From Rhizobium anhuiense (GTDB taxonomy: Bacteria > Pseudomonadota > Alphaproteobacteria > Rhizobiales > Rhizobiaceae): DNA of 64,000 nt. This document shows, piece after piece, positions 1 through 8,727 of this stretch (position 1 is the first letter of the stretch; each line of letters begins with the position of its first letter). Both the position numbers and the translations under genes were made by a program. The stretch covers positions 558,001-622,000 of the forward strand of contig NZ_ML133522.1 of assembly GCF_003985145.1 (NCBI RefSeq), written 5' to 3'. The notes beneath the pieces were generated by a model. The model saw nothing but the letters and a program-made list of their open reading frames with translations. It ran no database searches and was not told the origin of the DNA.

Positions 1-1
1 C

Positions 2-496
2 AGAATGAGTCTGGTTCTCAGGGGGATGCTGGAGCGGGGCGAGCTCGATGCTGCGATCGTGCAGATCTTTGCCCACGAGGTTCGCCCGACCGATATCGTC
101 CTTTTCCGGGAGCAGCTCTACTGGGTGAAGCATGCGCACTTGCCTCTGCCGCCGAGTGGTCCCATTCCATTCCTGTCTTTTGACGACGAATGCTTCTATC
201 GCCAATGGGCGCTTGATATCGGGCAGGACGGCGACACGCTGCTCGAGACGGTGTTCGAATGCGCCAGCGCCGCCGGAATCGTCTCGGCGGTCACATCCGC
301 CCTGGGTGTGGCGCTTCTGAACGGGCGCCACCTGCGCCCCGAGATGAATATCATCACCAACCGCCTGCCCACACCTCCCGCCCTGGCCTATGTGGTGCGC
401 CGCGCCCGAAAGGCGCGAAATCCGGCGCTCGATACGCTGGTCGCCGAAATCGAGAATGAAGTCAGCCGTTACGGCGGCCTGACTTTGGCGAGCTGA
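2..496 (+). CDS. LysR-family regulator, C-terminal part (cut by window edge)
   Basis: The reading frame is open from the window edge to a TGA at 496, so the N-terminal helix-turn-helix is outside the window. What is visible matches the second half of a LysR effector-binding domain: a beta strand with LYWV, a mid-domain PFLSF segment and a central GIVSAVTSALGVALL stretch, which is the usual co-inducer pocket and hinge region. The end of the protein is rich in small hydrophobic strands, as in the family. A LysR protein would bind DNA and sense a small ligand in the cytoplasm; the target cannot be inferred. It converges on the epimerase-like gene downstream. The family call is fairly safe; the ligand is unknown. 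Confidence 0.75.
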   Translation, partial: RMSLVLRGMLERGELDAAIVQIFAHEVRPTDIVLFREQLYWVKHAHLPLPPSGPIPFLSFDDECFYRQWALDIGQDGDTLLETVFECASAAGIVSAVTSALGVALLNGRHLRPEMNIITNRLPTPPALAYVVRRARKARNPALDTLVAEIENEVSRYGGLTLAS

Positions 497-516
497 CGGG
501 TCGGGACATGCCCAGC

Positions 517-560
517 GCATCGACCCGAAAATCGGAATCGATTTTCGGAAAGCACGATGC
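517..560. repeat. Short palindromic intergenic element
   Basis: A perfect 10-bp stem (CCGAAAATCG at 525-534, CGATTTTCGG at 539-548, loop GAAT) sits inside a second inverted pair, GCATCG at 517-522 and CGATGC at 555-560. It lies between two convergent genes. This AAAATCG-type palindrome is of a kind often found downstream of genes in Rhizobium. It may work as a bidirectional terminator or mRNA end, but there is no T-run. Confidence 0.6.
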
Positions 561-614
561 GAGGATTGAAAGTGCTAGAGCGTCCTTTCTGCGTCCGAAA
601 GGGCACGCGGCGCG

Positions 615-1595
615 CTAGCCGAGAGCGCTTTGCGCGGCGCATATCCTGTCGATCAGGGCATCAAGTTCACCTTTTGGCGGACGGCTTTTGGCCAGGCGCT
701 GTTTGAGGTGCATGATCGGCTCAGCCAGGATTTCATCCAGGCTCTCGGCACAGGTGAAGTCACCCGCCACGCGCTTGACCTTCGAATTGTCGAAGATGGC
801 CGTCCAGGCCTTGTCGCCGACCAGCGGGCCTCTCCAATCCGGATTGTACCTGATCAGGGTGTCGGTCGGTACGTGGACGATCTTGGCTTCTACGCCCAGC
901 AATCTTGCAATCGTCTTCTGGATATCGTCCCAGATGTGGGCGCGATCGGAGGTGATGTGGAAAATCTCGCCGAGCGCTGCTTTCTTGCCGAAAAGCCCGA
1001 CGAAAGGCACTGCGAAATCGACGGAGCGGGTCAGTGTCCAGGGCGTGTGGCCATCGCCCGCCACGATGGTGGGTTCGCCGTCCAGCATGCGTCTCGCCAT
1101 GACGTCGCTATCGCCCATCATGATCGGCAGGCCGGTGCGAACGGTGTGGCTGGGGCGGATGATCGTCCAGGCCAGATTGCTGGACTTCTTGAGCAATTCC
1201 TCGCAGGCGATCTTGGCCTGGCTGTAGGGCCAGTAGGGATTGATCGCCGGCGTCTCCTCGGTGATCACGTAGTGACGCGGCGGCTTTTCATAGACCGAGG
1301 CCGAAGAGATGAAAATATACTGACCGCAATTGCCCGCAAACAGCTCGATGTCGCGCGCCACCTGATCGGGCGTGAAGGCGATGAATTGGCAGACGACATC
1401 ATAATTGGCCCTGGCGAGATCCGCATAGGCGGTCGACCCAAGTTCACCGACGATCGAGGTCACCCCCGCAGGCAATGGGTCGCTTCTCAAGCCGCGATTA
1501 AAGACGCTGACATGATGGCCCTCAGCAACGGCGCGGTCGACGCAGGGATAGGAAATCTGGCCGGTGCCGCCAATGAAAAGAACTTTCAAAGCCAT
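615..1595 (-). CDS. NAD-dependent epimerase/dehydratase family protein (extended SDR)
   Basis: A 326-residue protein with a Rossmann N-terminus: residues 1-15 contain the strand VLFIGGTG followed by Q, the nucleotide-binding glycine motif of extended short-chain dehydrogenases. A YSQAK segment in the middle provides the YxxxK catalytic pair, and an IIRPSHT strand follows as in sugar-nucleotide epimerases. Members use NAD(P) to oxidise, reduce or epimerise nucleotide sugars or other alcohols in the cytoplasm. The substrate is not readable here. It lies 159 bp downstream of the cyclase gene on the same strand, so it may or may not share that operon. It could equally be a reductase or an RNA-binding atypical SDR of the CSP41 type. 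Confidence 0.8.
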   Translation of the reverse strand: MALKVLFIGGTGQISYPCVDRAVAEGHHVSVFNRGLRSDPLPAGVTSIVGELGSTAYADLARANYDVVCQFIAFTPDQVARDIELFAGNCGQYIFISSASVYEKPPRHYVITEETPAINPYWPYSQAKIACEELLKKSSNLAWTIIRPSHTVRTGLPIMMGDSDVMARRMLDGEPTIVAGDGHTPWTLTRSVDFAVPFVGLFGKKAALGEIFHITSDRAHIWDDIQKTIARLLGVEAKIVHVPTDTLIRYNPDWRGPLVGDKAWTAIFDNSKVKRVAGDFTCAESLDEILAEPIMHLKQRLAKSRPPKGELDALIDRICAAQSALG

Positions 1596-1754
1596 GAGTG
1601 ACCTCGGGGTCTATGGGCGGGATCTGGTGATCACCCTTCATAGCGCGAAAGAACGTAATCGTCTCCCGCAAATCTCGTGCACCGAAGATTGCGCCGCGAG
1701 CGGGGTCGCGTTGAGCCGAAAGCCGTCACTGATCGCCTGCCGTACAAGTGGCCA

Positions 1755-3737
1755 TCATTCCCCACCATCGCCCACCAGCGCATCCCGCACGATCGCGTAG
1801 TAGGCGGCAAGCTCGGGGATATCAGCGGCCAGCCTGTCGAAGGCGGGGTCGGCTGGCGCAAGTGTGCCGGCATATTTCGTCTCGATGAAAGCCTGGTGGG
1901 CGGCAAGCGCTTCAGCATCGGCTTTGTGCACGACGGTATAGACCGGTGAGGGCACGGTGCGGCCCTTGACGATGATGCGGTCGAGTTCGACGACGGTGTA
2001 GGTATCGGCGACCAGCCTGGCGGTTTCCTCGCCGAGCAACAGGGCGACGCCATAATTCTTCGAGGCGCCTTCGAGGCGGGAGGCGAGGTTGACGCTGTCG
2101 CCGAGGCAGGAGTAGTCGAAGCGGCGGGTCGAGCCCATATTGCCGACGATGCATTCACCGGTGTTGATGCCGACGCCCATCTTCAGCACATGCGGCTTGT
2201 CGCCGCGTATCGCCGCCTCCCGCTCCAGCTGGCTGTTCAGCCTCGATATCGCCGCCTGCATGGCAAGCGAGGCGCGCACCGCATGGAGCGCGTGGTCGGG
2301 ATCGTCGAGTGGCGCGTTCCAGAAGGCCATGATGCAATCGCCCATATATTTGTCGATCGTGCCGCCGTGATCCATCACCACGTCGGAGAGCGGCGTCAGC
2401 AGCCGGTTGATCAGGCCGGTCAGTTGCTCCGGATCGTCCTTCAGCGTCTCGGCGATGGTGGTGAACCCCCGCACATCGGAAAACAGCACCGAGAGCGTGC
2501 GCCGCTCGCCGCCGAGCTTCAGCTGCGAGGGATCGTTCGACAGGCGGCGGACCAGATCGGGCGAGATATATTGGGCGAAGGCGCGAATGATCTGCCGCTT
2601 GTTGCGGCGCTCCTCGGCATAATCGAAGGCCGCCTGGCCGAAGGCGACCGAGACATAGGCGACGACTGGGCCGAGCGGCGAGACGAAGACATGGGCAAAG
2701 CGCATGCCGGCAAAACTCGCTGCCGCGAAGGCGATGAGTGCGGCGGCGCTGGCGACGATCGTCAGCAATCCCGTCGAACGCCAGACGGTGGCGGCGGCCA
2801 GCAGCACCGAGATCAGTATGCAGGCGGCGACCAGCGGCAGACGAGCCTCCGCGATCGACAGGCCACGGCGGATATTGTCGTAGATCGTCGCCTGGATCTC
2901 GACGCCGGAGACGAGCTTGCCGGTATGAACGGTATAGGGCGAGGCAAAGGCATCGACGCCGCCCTTTTCGATCTCGGGCGCATTCTGCAGGCTGAGGCCG
3001 ACGAGCACGACGCGGTCCTTGAAATAACCCGGCGGCAGCAGATTCTCGGGGTCGAGCGCCTGGTAGTAGGAGACCGTCGGATAGGAGCGGGCCGGGCCAA
3101 AGGACTGGATGAGCCGGCCGGAGGGCAAGGCTATGTTTGCTGCTCCCGCCGCCTTCATCAGCATGGCTGCAAAACCGTCCTCATAGCCTGGAATGCGCCG
3201 GAACGTGCCGTCACCGCTGAGATCGATGGAGGCGATGCCGGTCACCGCACCTGCTTCGGTCAGCTGCGGCAGCGGCGTGGCGCGGATCAGCTGCGAGGCC
3301 TGCGGCGTTTCGATCAGCGTTTCATCGCCGGCGAGCACGACATCGGGACCGACGGCCCCGGTGATTGCCGCATCATTGTCGGGGTTCGACGGTTCGGCCA
3401 TGATGATGTCGAGGCCGATGACACGGGCGCCGGCCGCGCGCAGCTGCCTGATGAGTTCGGCATGCAGGCTGCGCGGCCAGGGCCACTGCGCATTGATATC
3501 GGCAAGCGATGGCTCGTCGATGGCGACGATCACGGGTCCGCCTTGCGGCGGGCGCGGATCGTCGACGGTCGAGAGATAGTCGAAGCTTCTGAGCTCGAGC
3601 AGCGACCAGGCGGGCAGGCGCGACAAGAGCGAGATGGCGACCAGCGTTGCAAGCGCCAGCACCAGCAGCCTGAGATGACGGCTTTCGGTTTGCCGGCTGG
3701 CGGGTCCGACCTGCCGAGGCTTGTCCTGCGCCTGCAT
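1755..3737 (-). CDS. CHASE2-domain class III adenylate cyclase, CyaK-like
   Basis: A 660-residue inner-membrane receptor cyclase. Residues about 23-45 form a first membrane helix, followed by a periplasmic CHASE2 sensor (WPWPRSLHAELI and GLDIIMAEPS are typical) to about residue 290, then three membrane helices to about 380 and a cytoplasmic class III catalytic domain from about 410. Visible catalytic features are the metal-binding Asp in LFSDVRGF, the substrate-lysine motif DKYMGDC, and DYSCLGDSVNLASRLE with the transition-state Asn and Arg. The product is expected to be cAMP. The start is the ATG overlapping the stop of the upstream gene by one base (TGATG), so translation is probably coupled. 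In Sinorhizobium meliloti, CyaK lies directly downstream of nsrA and is activated through it; the order and domains here match that pair. The exact orthology is inferred. Confidence 0.9.
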   Translation of the reverse strand: MQAQDKPRQVGPASRQTESRHLRLLVLALATLVAISLLSRLPAWSLLELRSFDYLSTVDDPRPPQGGPVIVAIDEPSLADINAQWPWPRSLHAELIRQLRAAGARVIGLDIIMAEPSNPDNDAAITGAVGPDVVLAGDETLIETPQASQLIRATPLPQLTEAGAVTGIASIDLSGDGTFRRIPGYEDGFAAMLMKAAGAANIALPSGRLIQSFGPARSYPTVSYYQALDPENLLPPGYFKDRVVLVGLSLQNAPEIEKGGVDAFASPYTVHTGKLVSGVEIQATIYDNIRRGLSIAEARLPLVAACILISVLLAAATVWRSTGLLTIVASAAALIAFAAASFAGMRFAHVFVSPLGPVVAYVSVAFGQAAFDYAEERRNKRQIIRAFAQYISPDLVRRLSNDPSQLKLGGERRTLSVLFSDVRGFTTIAETLKDDPEQLTGLINRLLTPLSDVVMDHGGTIDKYMGDCIMAFWNAPLDDPDHALHAVRASLAMQAAISRLNSQLEREAAIRGDKPHVLKMGVGINTGECIVGNMGSTRRFDYSCLGDSVNLASRLEGASKNYGVALLLGEETARLVADTYTVVELDRIIVKGRTVPSPVYTVVHKADAEALAAHQAFIETKYAGTLAPADPAFDRLAADIPELAAYYAIVRDALVGDGGE

Positions 3738-6700
3738 CAGAAGCGGACTTTGAGCGTGCCCTTGAAGGCGCGGCCCCAGCCGGGTACGCCGGGCGTCAGC
3801 TCGAAATCCTCGTCGAGCAGGTTGTAGGCGGCCGCCTCCAGCGCGATGCGCTTGTCCAGGGGTTCCCAGATCAGATGGGCGTCGAGGCTCCAATAGTCGT
3901 CGAGCTTGGTGCCGAGATCGTCGCCGTCGCGTTCGCCGATATAGTTGGCCGCCACCGTCGCCTTGACCTTGGCCTCATTGACCCAGGTCAGGGCGATCTG
4001 GCCGGAATTTTTCGGAATGAATGGAAGCGAGCCGCCGTAATTCGGCTCCAGCGGGTCCTTGTTCTCCGACTCCATGTAGGCATAGGTGGCGGACAGGCCG
4101 AAGCCATAGCCGAGGGCGACGTTGGCGGTGACGGCGGCGCGGTCGATGCTGCCGCGCGACAGCGGCAGGCTGTCGGCTGCCGGAAGCGAGATCAACGGAA
4201 AATCGATCGAGAAATCATGCAGTTCCTGGTGCTGGTATTCGACCGAGGTGAAGAAGCGGTCGGTCCACTCTGCATCCCATTGCAGCGCCACCGTATCGCT
4301 ATAACCTTCGATGCCGACCGAAAACTGGTTCGGCTGCAGGCCGAGGATGCCGACCGGGGCAAGGGTCGGAACGCCGGTGTCGACGCTCTGGCGCATGAAG
4401 GCGGCGCGCAGCCAATGGTTCTGGACGGGCGCCCAGGCAAGGCCGAAGCGCGGCTCCAGCCGGCTGACATCGACGCCGTCACCCGACATGCGGGTGCCGA
4501 ACAGCGCATATTCGCCCTTCAGATCAGGCGTGATCTCGTGCAGCACGTCGACATAGGCGCGGGCAATGTCGACGCGGTTGTCGGCCTCCGTGGGGCCGAG
4601 CGTCGTGCCGTCGAGGAAGCCCGGAACGATATCCTCGATGTGGAGGAAGCTGCTGTTGTGGGCATCGATCCAGCCGCCCTCGATGCCATAGCGGAAGGTC
4701 ATGGGTCCCGCGCCGATATCGTGGTTGAGGGCGGCGACATAGGTCTTCGAGCTCTGGTCCTGGCTGATCTGTCCGAAAGGATGGATATCGGTGCCGGGAC
4801 CGCCAAGGAACGGCACCGTCTCCCAATCGAACGCTAGTTCGTCGGTGGTCTTCGTTCGCGTGCCGGAATAGAGCAGCGCTGCATTCAGCACGTTTTCATA
4901 GCCAAATGTGTGGCTCCAGCCGATGCCGGCATTGGTCGTCGTGATGATGTCGCGCCGGGTCTGATAAAGCGGCAATTCGTCGGGTGCCAGAGGGAAGCCG
5001 AGCAGGGGAATGAACAGGCCGTCGTTCAGAATGGTCGACAGCTGGGAATTGCTGCTCAATGTGTCGAGGTCGAAATCGCGTTTGGCGCCATTGAAGTAGG
5101 CGACGACGCGGTCATCCGGGGTGATCGTCGCTGTGAGATAACCGTTGCCGCTGAGGATCTTGTTGTCGGTGGAGAAGCCGCCGAAATCCGTATAGTCACT
5201 GTCGCGGGCGATCTCCTCCCAGTTCAGGTTGCCGTAGAAGCTGAGCGGGATGGTTTCGTTGGAGAAGCCCTGGATTTCGGCCTCGCCGATGCGCCTGGTA
5301 TGGCCGTCGACGCTGTTGATGCCGCCGCCGAGCGAACCTTCGATGAAGGGAGTGCGCAGAAGCGTGGCCGAGCGCGAACGGCCCGACAGCATATGCGGAT
5401 CGAGCAGCAGGCCCTGGAAGAGCGAGGAGAAGCTCGACGTGTTGAGGCGGTACTGGCTGATATTGTCGTCGCCGAAATCCGTCGCATTGCTGAAGGGAAA
5501 GATGCTGCCCTTGATCGACTGGTCGGTATAGCCGCTGCCTTCGAAGGGACTGAAGACCGCATCGCCATAATAGCGGCCCCAAGCGTCCAGGCCCTGGAGG
5601 CGGAAGGCGTTGTTCAGGGTCGAGCCGGCGTCCTGGTTGGCGCCGAGCGCGCTGTAATCGCCGCCGCGCGCCCTTGAGCGGCGGAGAAACTCCTGGGCGT
5701 TGCGGATCGCGCCGTCGGCGTCGTAATCGTCGATATCGACCGCAGTGCGGAAGGAAGAGATGACGGGATCGTTCTTGTCGAGCCTGTCGGCATTGTCGAC
5801 CGCTTGCTCGGAGGGGAGACGGTCGCCCTTTTCGTAGTGGGCGGCGGCAAGCATCAGCTGCGACTGCGAATGCGCCGGATTGGCGGTGCTGGCCGCCAGC
5901 AAGTCCGCCAGCGCCTTGTCGCGCTCGCCGGTCTGCAGGTAGTAGCGGCCGCGGGCGAGGAGAGCGATGTCGTAGGACGGATCGACGGCGAGCGCTGTGT
6001 CGATCTCGCGCTTGGCATCCTTCATCCTGGATTGGTCCAGGTACAGAATGGCAAGATTGCCGTGGGGAACCGGGTCCTGCGGATCGAGCGCGATCGCCTT
6101 CAGGAAGGCCGCCTCGGCCTCGCCATTGGCATCGCGGGCATTCTGCAGCAGGCCCATCGAGTTCAACGATCCCGATGCCCCGGGCGCAAGCTCGATGGCG
6201 CGGTTCAGGTCGGCCAGGGCGCCGTCGATATCGCTTTCATAGCTCGCCTTGTAGGAGGCGCGCGCGGCAAGGGCGATCGGATGGTTGGGATCGAGCGAGA
6301 GGGCGCGGTTCACGGCCTCCTGCATCTGGGCGCGGTCATCGATCAGCTGCGCCAGTTGGGCGCGGATTGCGGGTAGGGTGGGATCGTCGGGAAAACGCTT
6401 CTCTGCTTGGCTGATCACATCGAGAGCGGCGCGCGGGTTTTCCAGAAAGCCGGCGGTGTAGGCCTTCATGATCGCGCCATAGGGACCGACGGCAGCCGAC
6501 GGCGGTTTTTCGACATGGGCGGGATCGGCAAGCGAGCGGGCGAAGTAAGCGCCATACTGCGCCATGTTCCGGCGGTTGGCGTCGAGATGCGGCAGTGCCG
6601 TCGCAAACAGCCTTGCGGCTTCGTCGTAACGTTTTTCGGAGCCGGCGATCGTGGCATCGATCAGGTCGACGCGCGCCTTCTGGGCGGTCGTCAGCTTGCG

Positions 6701-7510
6701 GCCCCGAACCTGCTGAAGCGTCTCTGCGGCGACCTGCCGGCCGTCGAAGGCGCTCTGCACTTCGGCAAGCTCCAGCCAGTCCTCGGTTGTGCGACGCTCC
6801 GGCGGCAATGCCAGCAGCCGGCGGCGCTCGTCGGCCATGCGGCCTGCCGGCAGCGGCGAGGTCGGCATCAGGCCGAAGCCGTCTCGCAGGTTCAGGTAAA
6901 ACAGCATCTGCTCGCGATCGTCGGGCGTGACGATAACGAGCTTACGCGGCGCTTGACCGATGGTGGCGACGGCGCCTTCACCTTCGCTCACTTCGACGCT
7001 GCCCTGTGGGTTGCTGAGCGCGACGCGGCCTTCGAGCACGATCATCGAGGTCTTGTCGCCCTCGACCGTCATGGTCCAATCGGTGCCGCGGATGGCGGCT
7101 GCGGCCGCCGGCGTTTCCACCGTCAGGCCTTGGCCGCCGCGCTCGGCGCGCGCCCAGATCGTTCCTGATTGCAGCTCCAGCGTCGTGTCGCCGCTTGCGG
7201 CCATCTTCTTGACCTGTAGCGAGGAATTGCGGCCGAGGCGAACCTGGGTGTGATCGGAAAAGACGATGGCGAGCTGGCCGTTGGCATTGGTGCGCAGCAC
7301 GTCGCCAGTCAGCAGATCCTGATGGATGTCGACGACGCGCCAGTTCGACACGTCGATGAAGCGGACCTCCTCGCCGGTCTTGCGGGCGATGACGGATCCG
7401 GCGACCGGTGTTGCACGTTGCACCGGGTCGGCCGCCGCCGGGGAAAAGCCCGGCACGACAAGCGCAAGCGCCACCCCGGCGCGACAGATGTTTTTCCAGC
7501 GACCCAGCAT
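3737..7510 (-). CDS. FecR-TPR-beta-barrel outer-membrane protein, NsrA-like
   Basis: A 1257-residue protein combining three parts. Residues 1-27 are a signal peptide (hydrophobic LALVVPG, cleavage after AAA). A FecR domain covers about 40-200 (GDVLRT, RLGRNSSL, TPAAAAAIRGTDW). TPR units span about 345-615 (repeated ALDPxxPxA and GALADLNRAIELAP). From about 630 to the end there is an outer-membrane barrel with alternating strands closing on LKVRF, with a C-terminal Phe. No plug domain is obvious. This is the architecture of S. meliloti NsrA, an outer-membrane protein needed to perceive a plant signal and activate CyaK. An in-frame ATG at 7546 exists, but 7510 gives a clean signal peptide. The next gene overlaps by one base. 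Inference: it transmits an external signal, through the periplasmic FecR and TPR parts, to the CHASE2 cyclase. Confidence 0.88.
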   Translation of the reverse strand: MLGRWKNICRAGVALALVVPGFSPAAADPVQRATPVAGSVIARKTGEEVRFIDVSNWRVVDIHQDLLTGDVLRTNANGQLAIVFSDHTQVRLGRNSSLQVKKMAASGDTTLELQSGTIWARAERGGQGLTVETPAAAAAIRGTDWTMTVEGDKTSMIVLEGRVALSNPQGSVEVSEGEGAVATIGQAPRKLVIVTPDDREQMLFYLNLRDGFGLMPTSPLPAGRMADERRRLLALPPERRTTEDWLELAEVQSAFDGRQVAAETLQQVRGRKLTTAQKARVDLIDATIAGSEKRYDEAARLFATALPHLDANRRNMAQYGAYFARSLADPAHVEKPPSAAVGPYGAIMKAYTAGFLENPRAALDVISQAEKRFPDDPTLPAIRAQLAQLIDDRAQMQEAVNRALSLDPNHPIALAARASYKASYESDIDGALADLNRAIELAPGASGSLNSMGLLQNARDANGEAEAAFLKAIALDPQDPVPHGNLAILYLDQSRMKDAKREIDTALAVDPSYDIALLARGRYYLQTGERDKALADLLAASTANPAHSQSQLMLAAAHYEKGDRLPSEQAVDNADRLDKNDPVISSFRTAVDIDDYDADGAIRNAQEFLRRSRARGGDYSALGANQDAGSTLNNAFRLQGLDAWGRYYGDAVFSPFEGSGYTDQSIKGSIFPFSNATDFGDDNISQYRLNTSSFSSLFQGLLLDPHMLSGRSRSATLLRTPFIEGSLGGGINSVDGHTRRIGEAEIQGFSNETIPLSFYGNLNWEEIARDSDYTDFGGFSTDNKILSGNGYLTATITPDDRVVAYFNGAKRDFDLDTLSSNSQLSTILNDGLFIPLLGFPLAPDELPLYQTRRDIITTTNAGIGWSHTFGYENVLNAALLYSGTRTKTTDELAFDWETVPFLGGPGTDIHPFGQISQDQSSKTYVAALNHDIGAGPMTFRYGIEGGWIDAHNSSFLHIEDIVPGFLDGTTLGPTEADNRVDIARAYVDVLHEITPDLKGEYALFGTRMSGDGVDVSRLEPRFGLAWAPVQNHWLRAAFMRQSVDTGVPTLAPVGILGLQPNQFSVGIEGYSDTVALQWDAEWTDRFFTSVEYQHQELHDFSIDFPLISLPAADSLPLSRGSIDRAAVTANVALGYGFGLSATYAYMESENKDPLEPNYGGSLPFIPKNSGQIALTWVNEAKVKATVAANYIGERDGDDLGTKLDDYWSLDAHLIWEPLDKRIALEAAAYNLLDEDFELTPGVPGWGRAFKGTLKVRF

Positions 7511-7639
7511 GACCCCAACCCCAAACCCCACTTCCCCTTTGTCCATGTAGAAAAGAAAAGTCAAGCGCGTTGCACACGTGTTCTTGAATTCGCTGTGAAG
7601 TGTAATATCAGGGAAACACTTTTTGGGTGGAGTATTCAG

Positions 7640-8179
7640 GTGAGCGAATTCGAGAGTGCAACTGAACTTATGCCAAGCGAACCGTCGACAGGTGACATTG
7701 GCGCCGGTTATTTCGACCACATCAAGAAAATCAATGATATATTCTATGATCAGATCAAGATCTCCGATCAGAAGGCTGCCTATATCTTTACTTTCATGCT
7801 GGCCTTCCTGGTGAGCTCTAGCGAGGTGAGGGCAGTCTTCAGCCCGGCCCGCTACGCGAACGGGGCGCCAGGGAGCATGTTGTTCTCGGGCCTGCTTGCT
7901 GCCGCTTCGGTCTTTTCCATCCTGTCGGCGATCCTCGTCGTGCTGCCGCGCCGTTTGGACAGCTCGACCTCGCTGTTCTGGGGCGCATGGCACAACCACC
8001 GCGATCTGTTCTTCGAGGCGGCACTGCGGCGAGACGAACGCTATCTTTTCGACCAATATCTCGAAAACGCCAACATCCTCTCGGCCATCGCCCGCAGCAA
8101 ATACCGCTGCGTTACCTTCGCGTTCCGCGGGCTGATGGTGAGTGTGATCGCCTATGTGCTGCTGTTGGTGGCGGTGTGA
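7640..8179 (+). CDS. Pycsar-effector-like membrane protein (PycTM / DUF5706 family)
   Basis: A 179-residue protein read from a GTG at 7640, preceded by GGTGGAG at seven bases; an ATG at 7670 is the alternative. After a short polar N-terminus comes FDHIKKINDIFYDQIKISDQ, then KAAYIF and a first membrane helix (residues about 55-72), a second helix around 85-105 (SGLLAAASVFSILSAILVV), a soluble loop with paired aromatic and charged residues, RSKYRC, and a last helix at the C-terminus. This order (amphipathic start, DxKA before helix 1, RSKYR before the last helix) resembles DUF5706, the PycTM membrane effectors of Pycsar anti-phage systems, which act on the inner membrane after cyclic-nucleotide binding. 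It is transcribed divergently from the NsrA/CyaK-like operon, with 129 bp between the starts. The family assignment is by eye. Confidence 0.6.
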   Translation: MSEFESATELMPSEPSTGDIGAGYFDHIKKINDIFYDQIKISDQKAAYIFTFMLAFLVSSSEVRAVFSPARYANGAPGSMLFSGLLAAASVFSILSAILVVLPRRLDSSTSLFWGAWHNHRDLFFEAALRRDERYLFDQYLENANILSAIARSKYRCVTFAFRGLMVSVIAYVLLLVAV

Positions 8180-8207
8180 GCGCATCAAGTCTGATGCGGA
8201 CGCTTTG

Positions 8208-8233
8208 GCCGGGCATGCCGCAACATGCCCGGC
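8208..8233. terminator. Hairpin between convergent genes
   Basis: A perfect 10-bp stem (GCCGGGCATG at 8208-8217, CATGCCCGGC at 8224-8233, loop of six) sits between the stop of the PycTM-like gene and the end of the RidA gene. There is no clear T-run on either side, so it may be a bidirectional mRNA-end hairpin and not a classical intrinsic terminator. Confidence 0.5.
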
Positions 8234-8238
8234 TGCTT

Positions 8239-8727
8239 TCAGCCATCAACTTCGAGGACGAGCTCCAGTTCTATCGGCAGGCCGAGGGGCAGGCTGGCGA
8301 CACCGAGCACGACGCGGCCTGAGAGCTTTTCCTCGCCGAAGACAGCAAGCAGCATTTCGGATGCTCCGTCGGCCACCTTCGGATGGTCGCGGAAATCACC
8401 TTCGGTCGCGATGTAGACGCCGAGCTTGACGACTCTGGCGACCCTTTCCAGCGAGCCCAGATAGTCTCTGGCGGCCGCAAGCGCGCTCAGCGTTGCCGTT
8501 TCGGCCGCCTTCCTGCCGTCTTCGACCGTCAGGGCACCGCCGACGCGGCCGATATAGCGGGGCTCATGACCGACGACGGGCAGCATCCCGCTGAAGAAGA
8601 CCAGATTGCCGGTCCTTGTCGCTTCGACATAGGCGCCGAAGGGCGTCGGCGGCGGGGGAAGGGTGATGCCGAGTTCCTGCAGCCGTCGTTCCGCGCCGGC
8701 TGCCTGTGCTTTCGCATGGTTTACCAT
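8239..8727 (-). CDS. RidA (YjgF/UK114) family protein
   Basis: A 162-residue member of the YjgF/YER057c/UK114 family. LVFFSGMLP in the first half and VVKLGVYIATEGDF in the middle are typical strands. RVVLGVASLPLGLPIELELVLEV at the end (read in parts) holds the family position where RidA proper has Arg binding the imine carboxylate; here that strand reads SGRVVLGVASLP, so the arginine is roughly in place. RidA proteins deaminate reactive 2-aminoacrylate-type enamines, while relatives have other hydrolytic roles. The protein is longer than RidA itself (about 130), pointing to a RidA-like subgroup. Its ATG overlaps the stop of the SDR gene by seven bases, so the two genes are co-translated. Cytoplasmic; substrate unknown. 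Confidence 0.85.
   Translation of the reverse strand: MVNHAKAQAAGAERRLQELGITLPPPPTPFGAYVEATRTGNLVFFSGMLPVVGHEPRYIGRVGGALTVEDGRKAAETATLSALAAARDYLGSLERVARVVKLGVYIATEGDFRDHPKVADGASEMLLAVFGEEKLSGRVVLGVASLPLGLPIELELVLEVDG

Noticed and set aside
2190..3827. Long open frame on the plus strand antisense to the CHASE2 cyclase
   Set aside because: It lies opposite a gene with clear domains, is rich in Arg/Gly/Asp as shadow frames are, and has no recognisable motif.
7547..8188. Upstream extension of the NsrA-like protein
   Set aside because: The added region is opposite the PycTM-like gene, has no domain, and would put the signal peptide in the middle of the protein.
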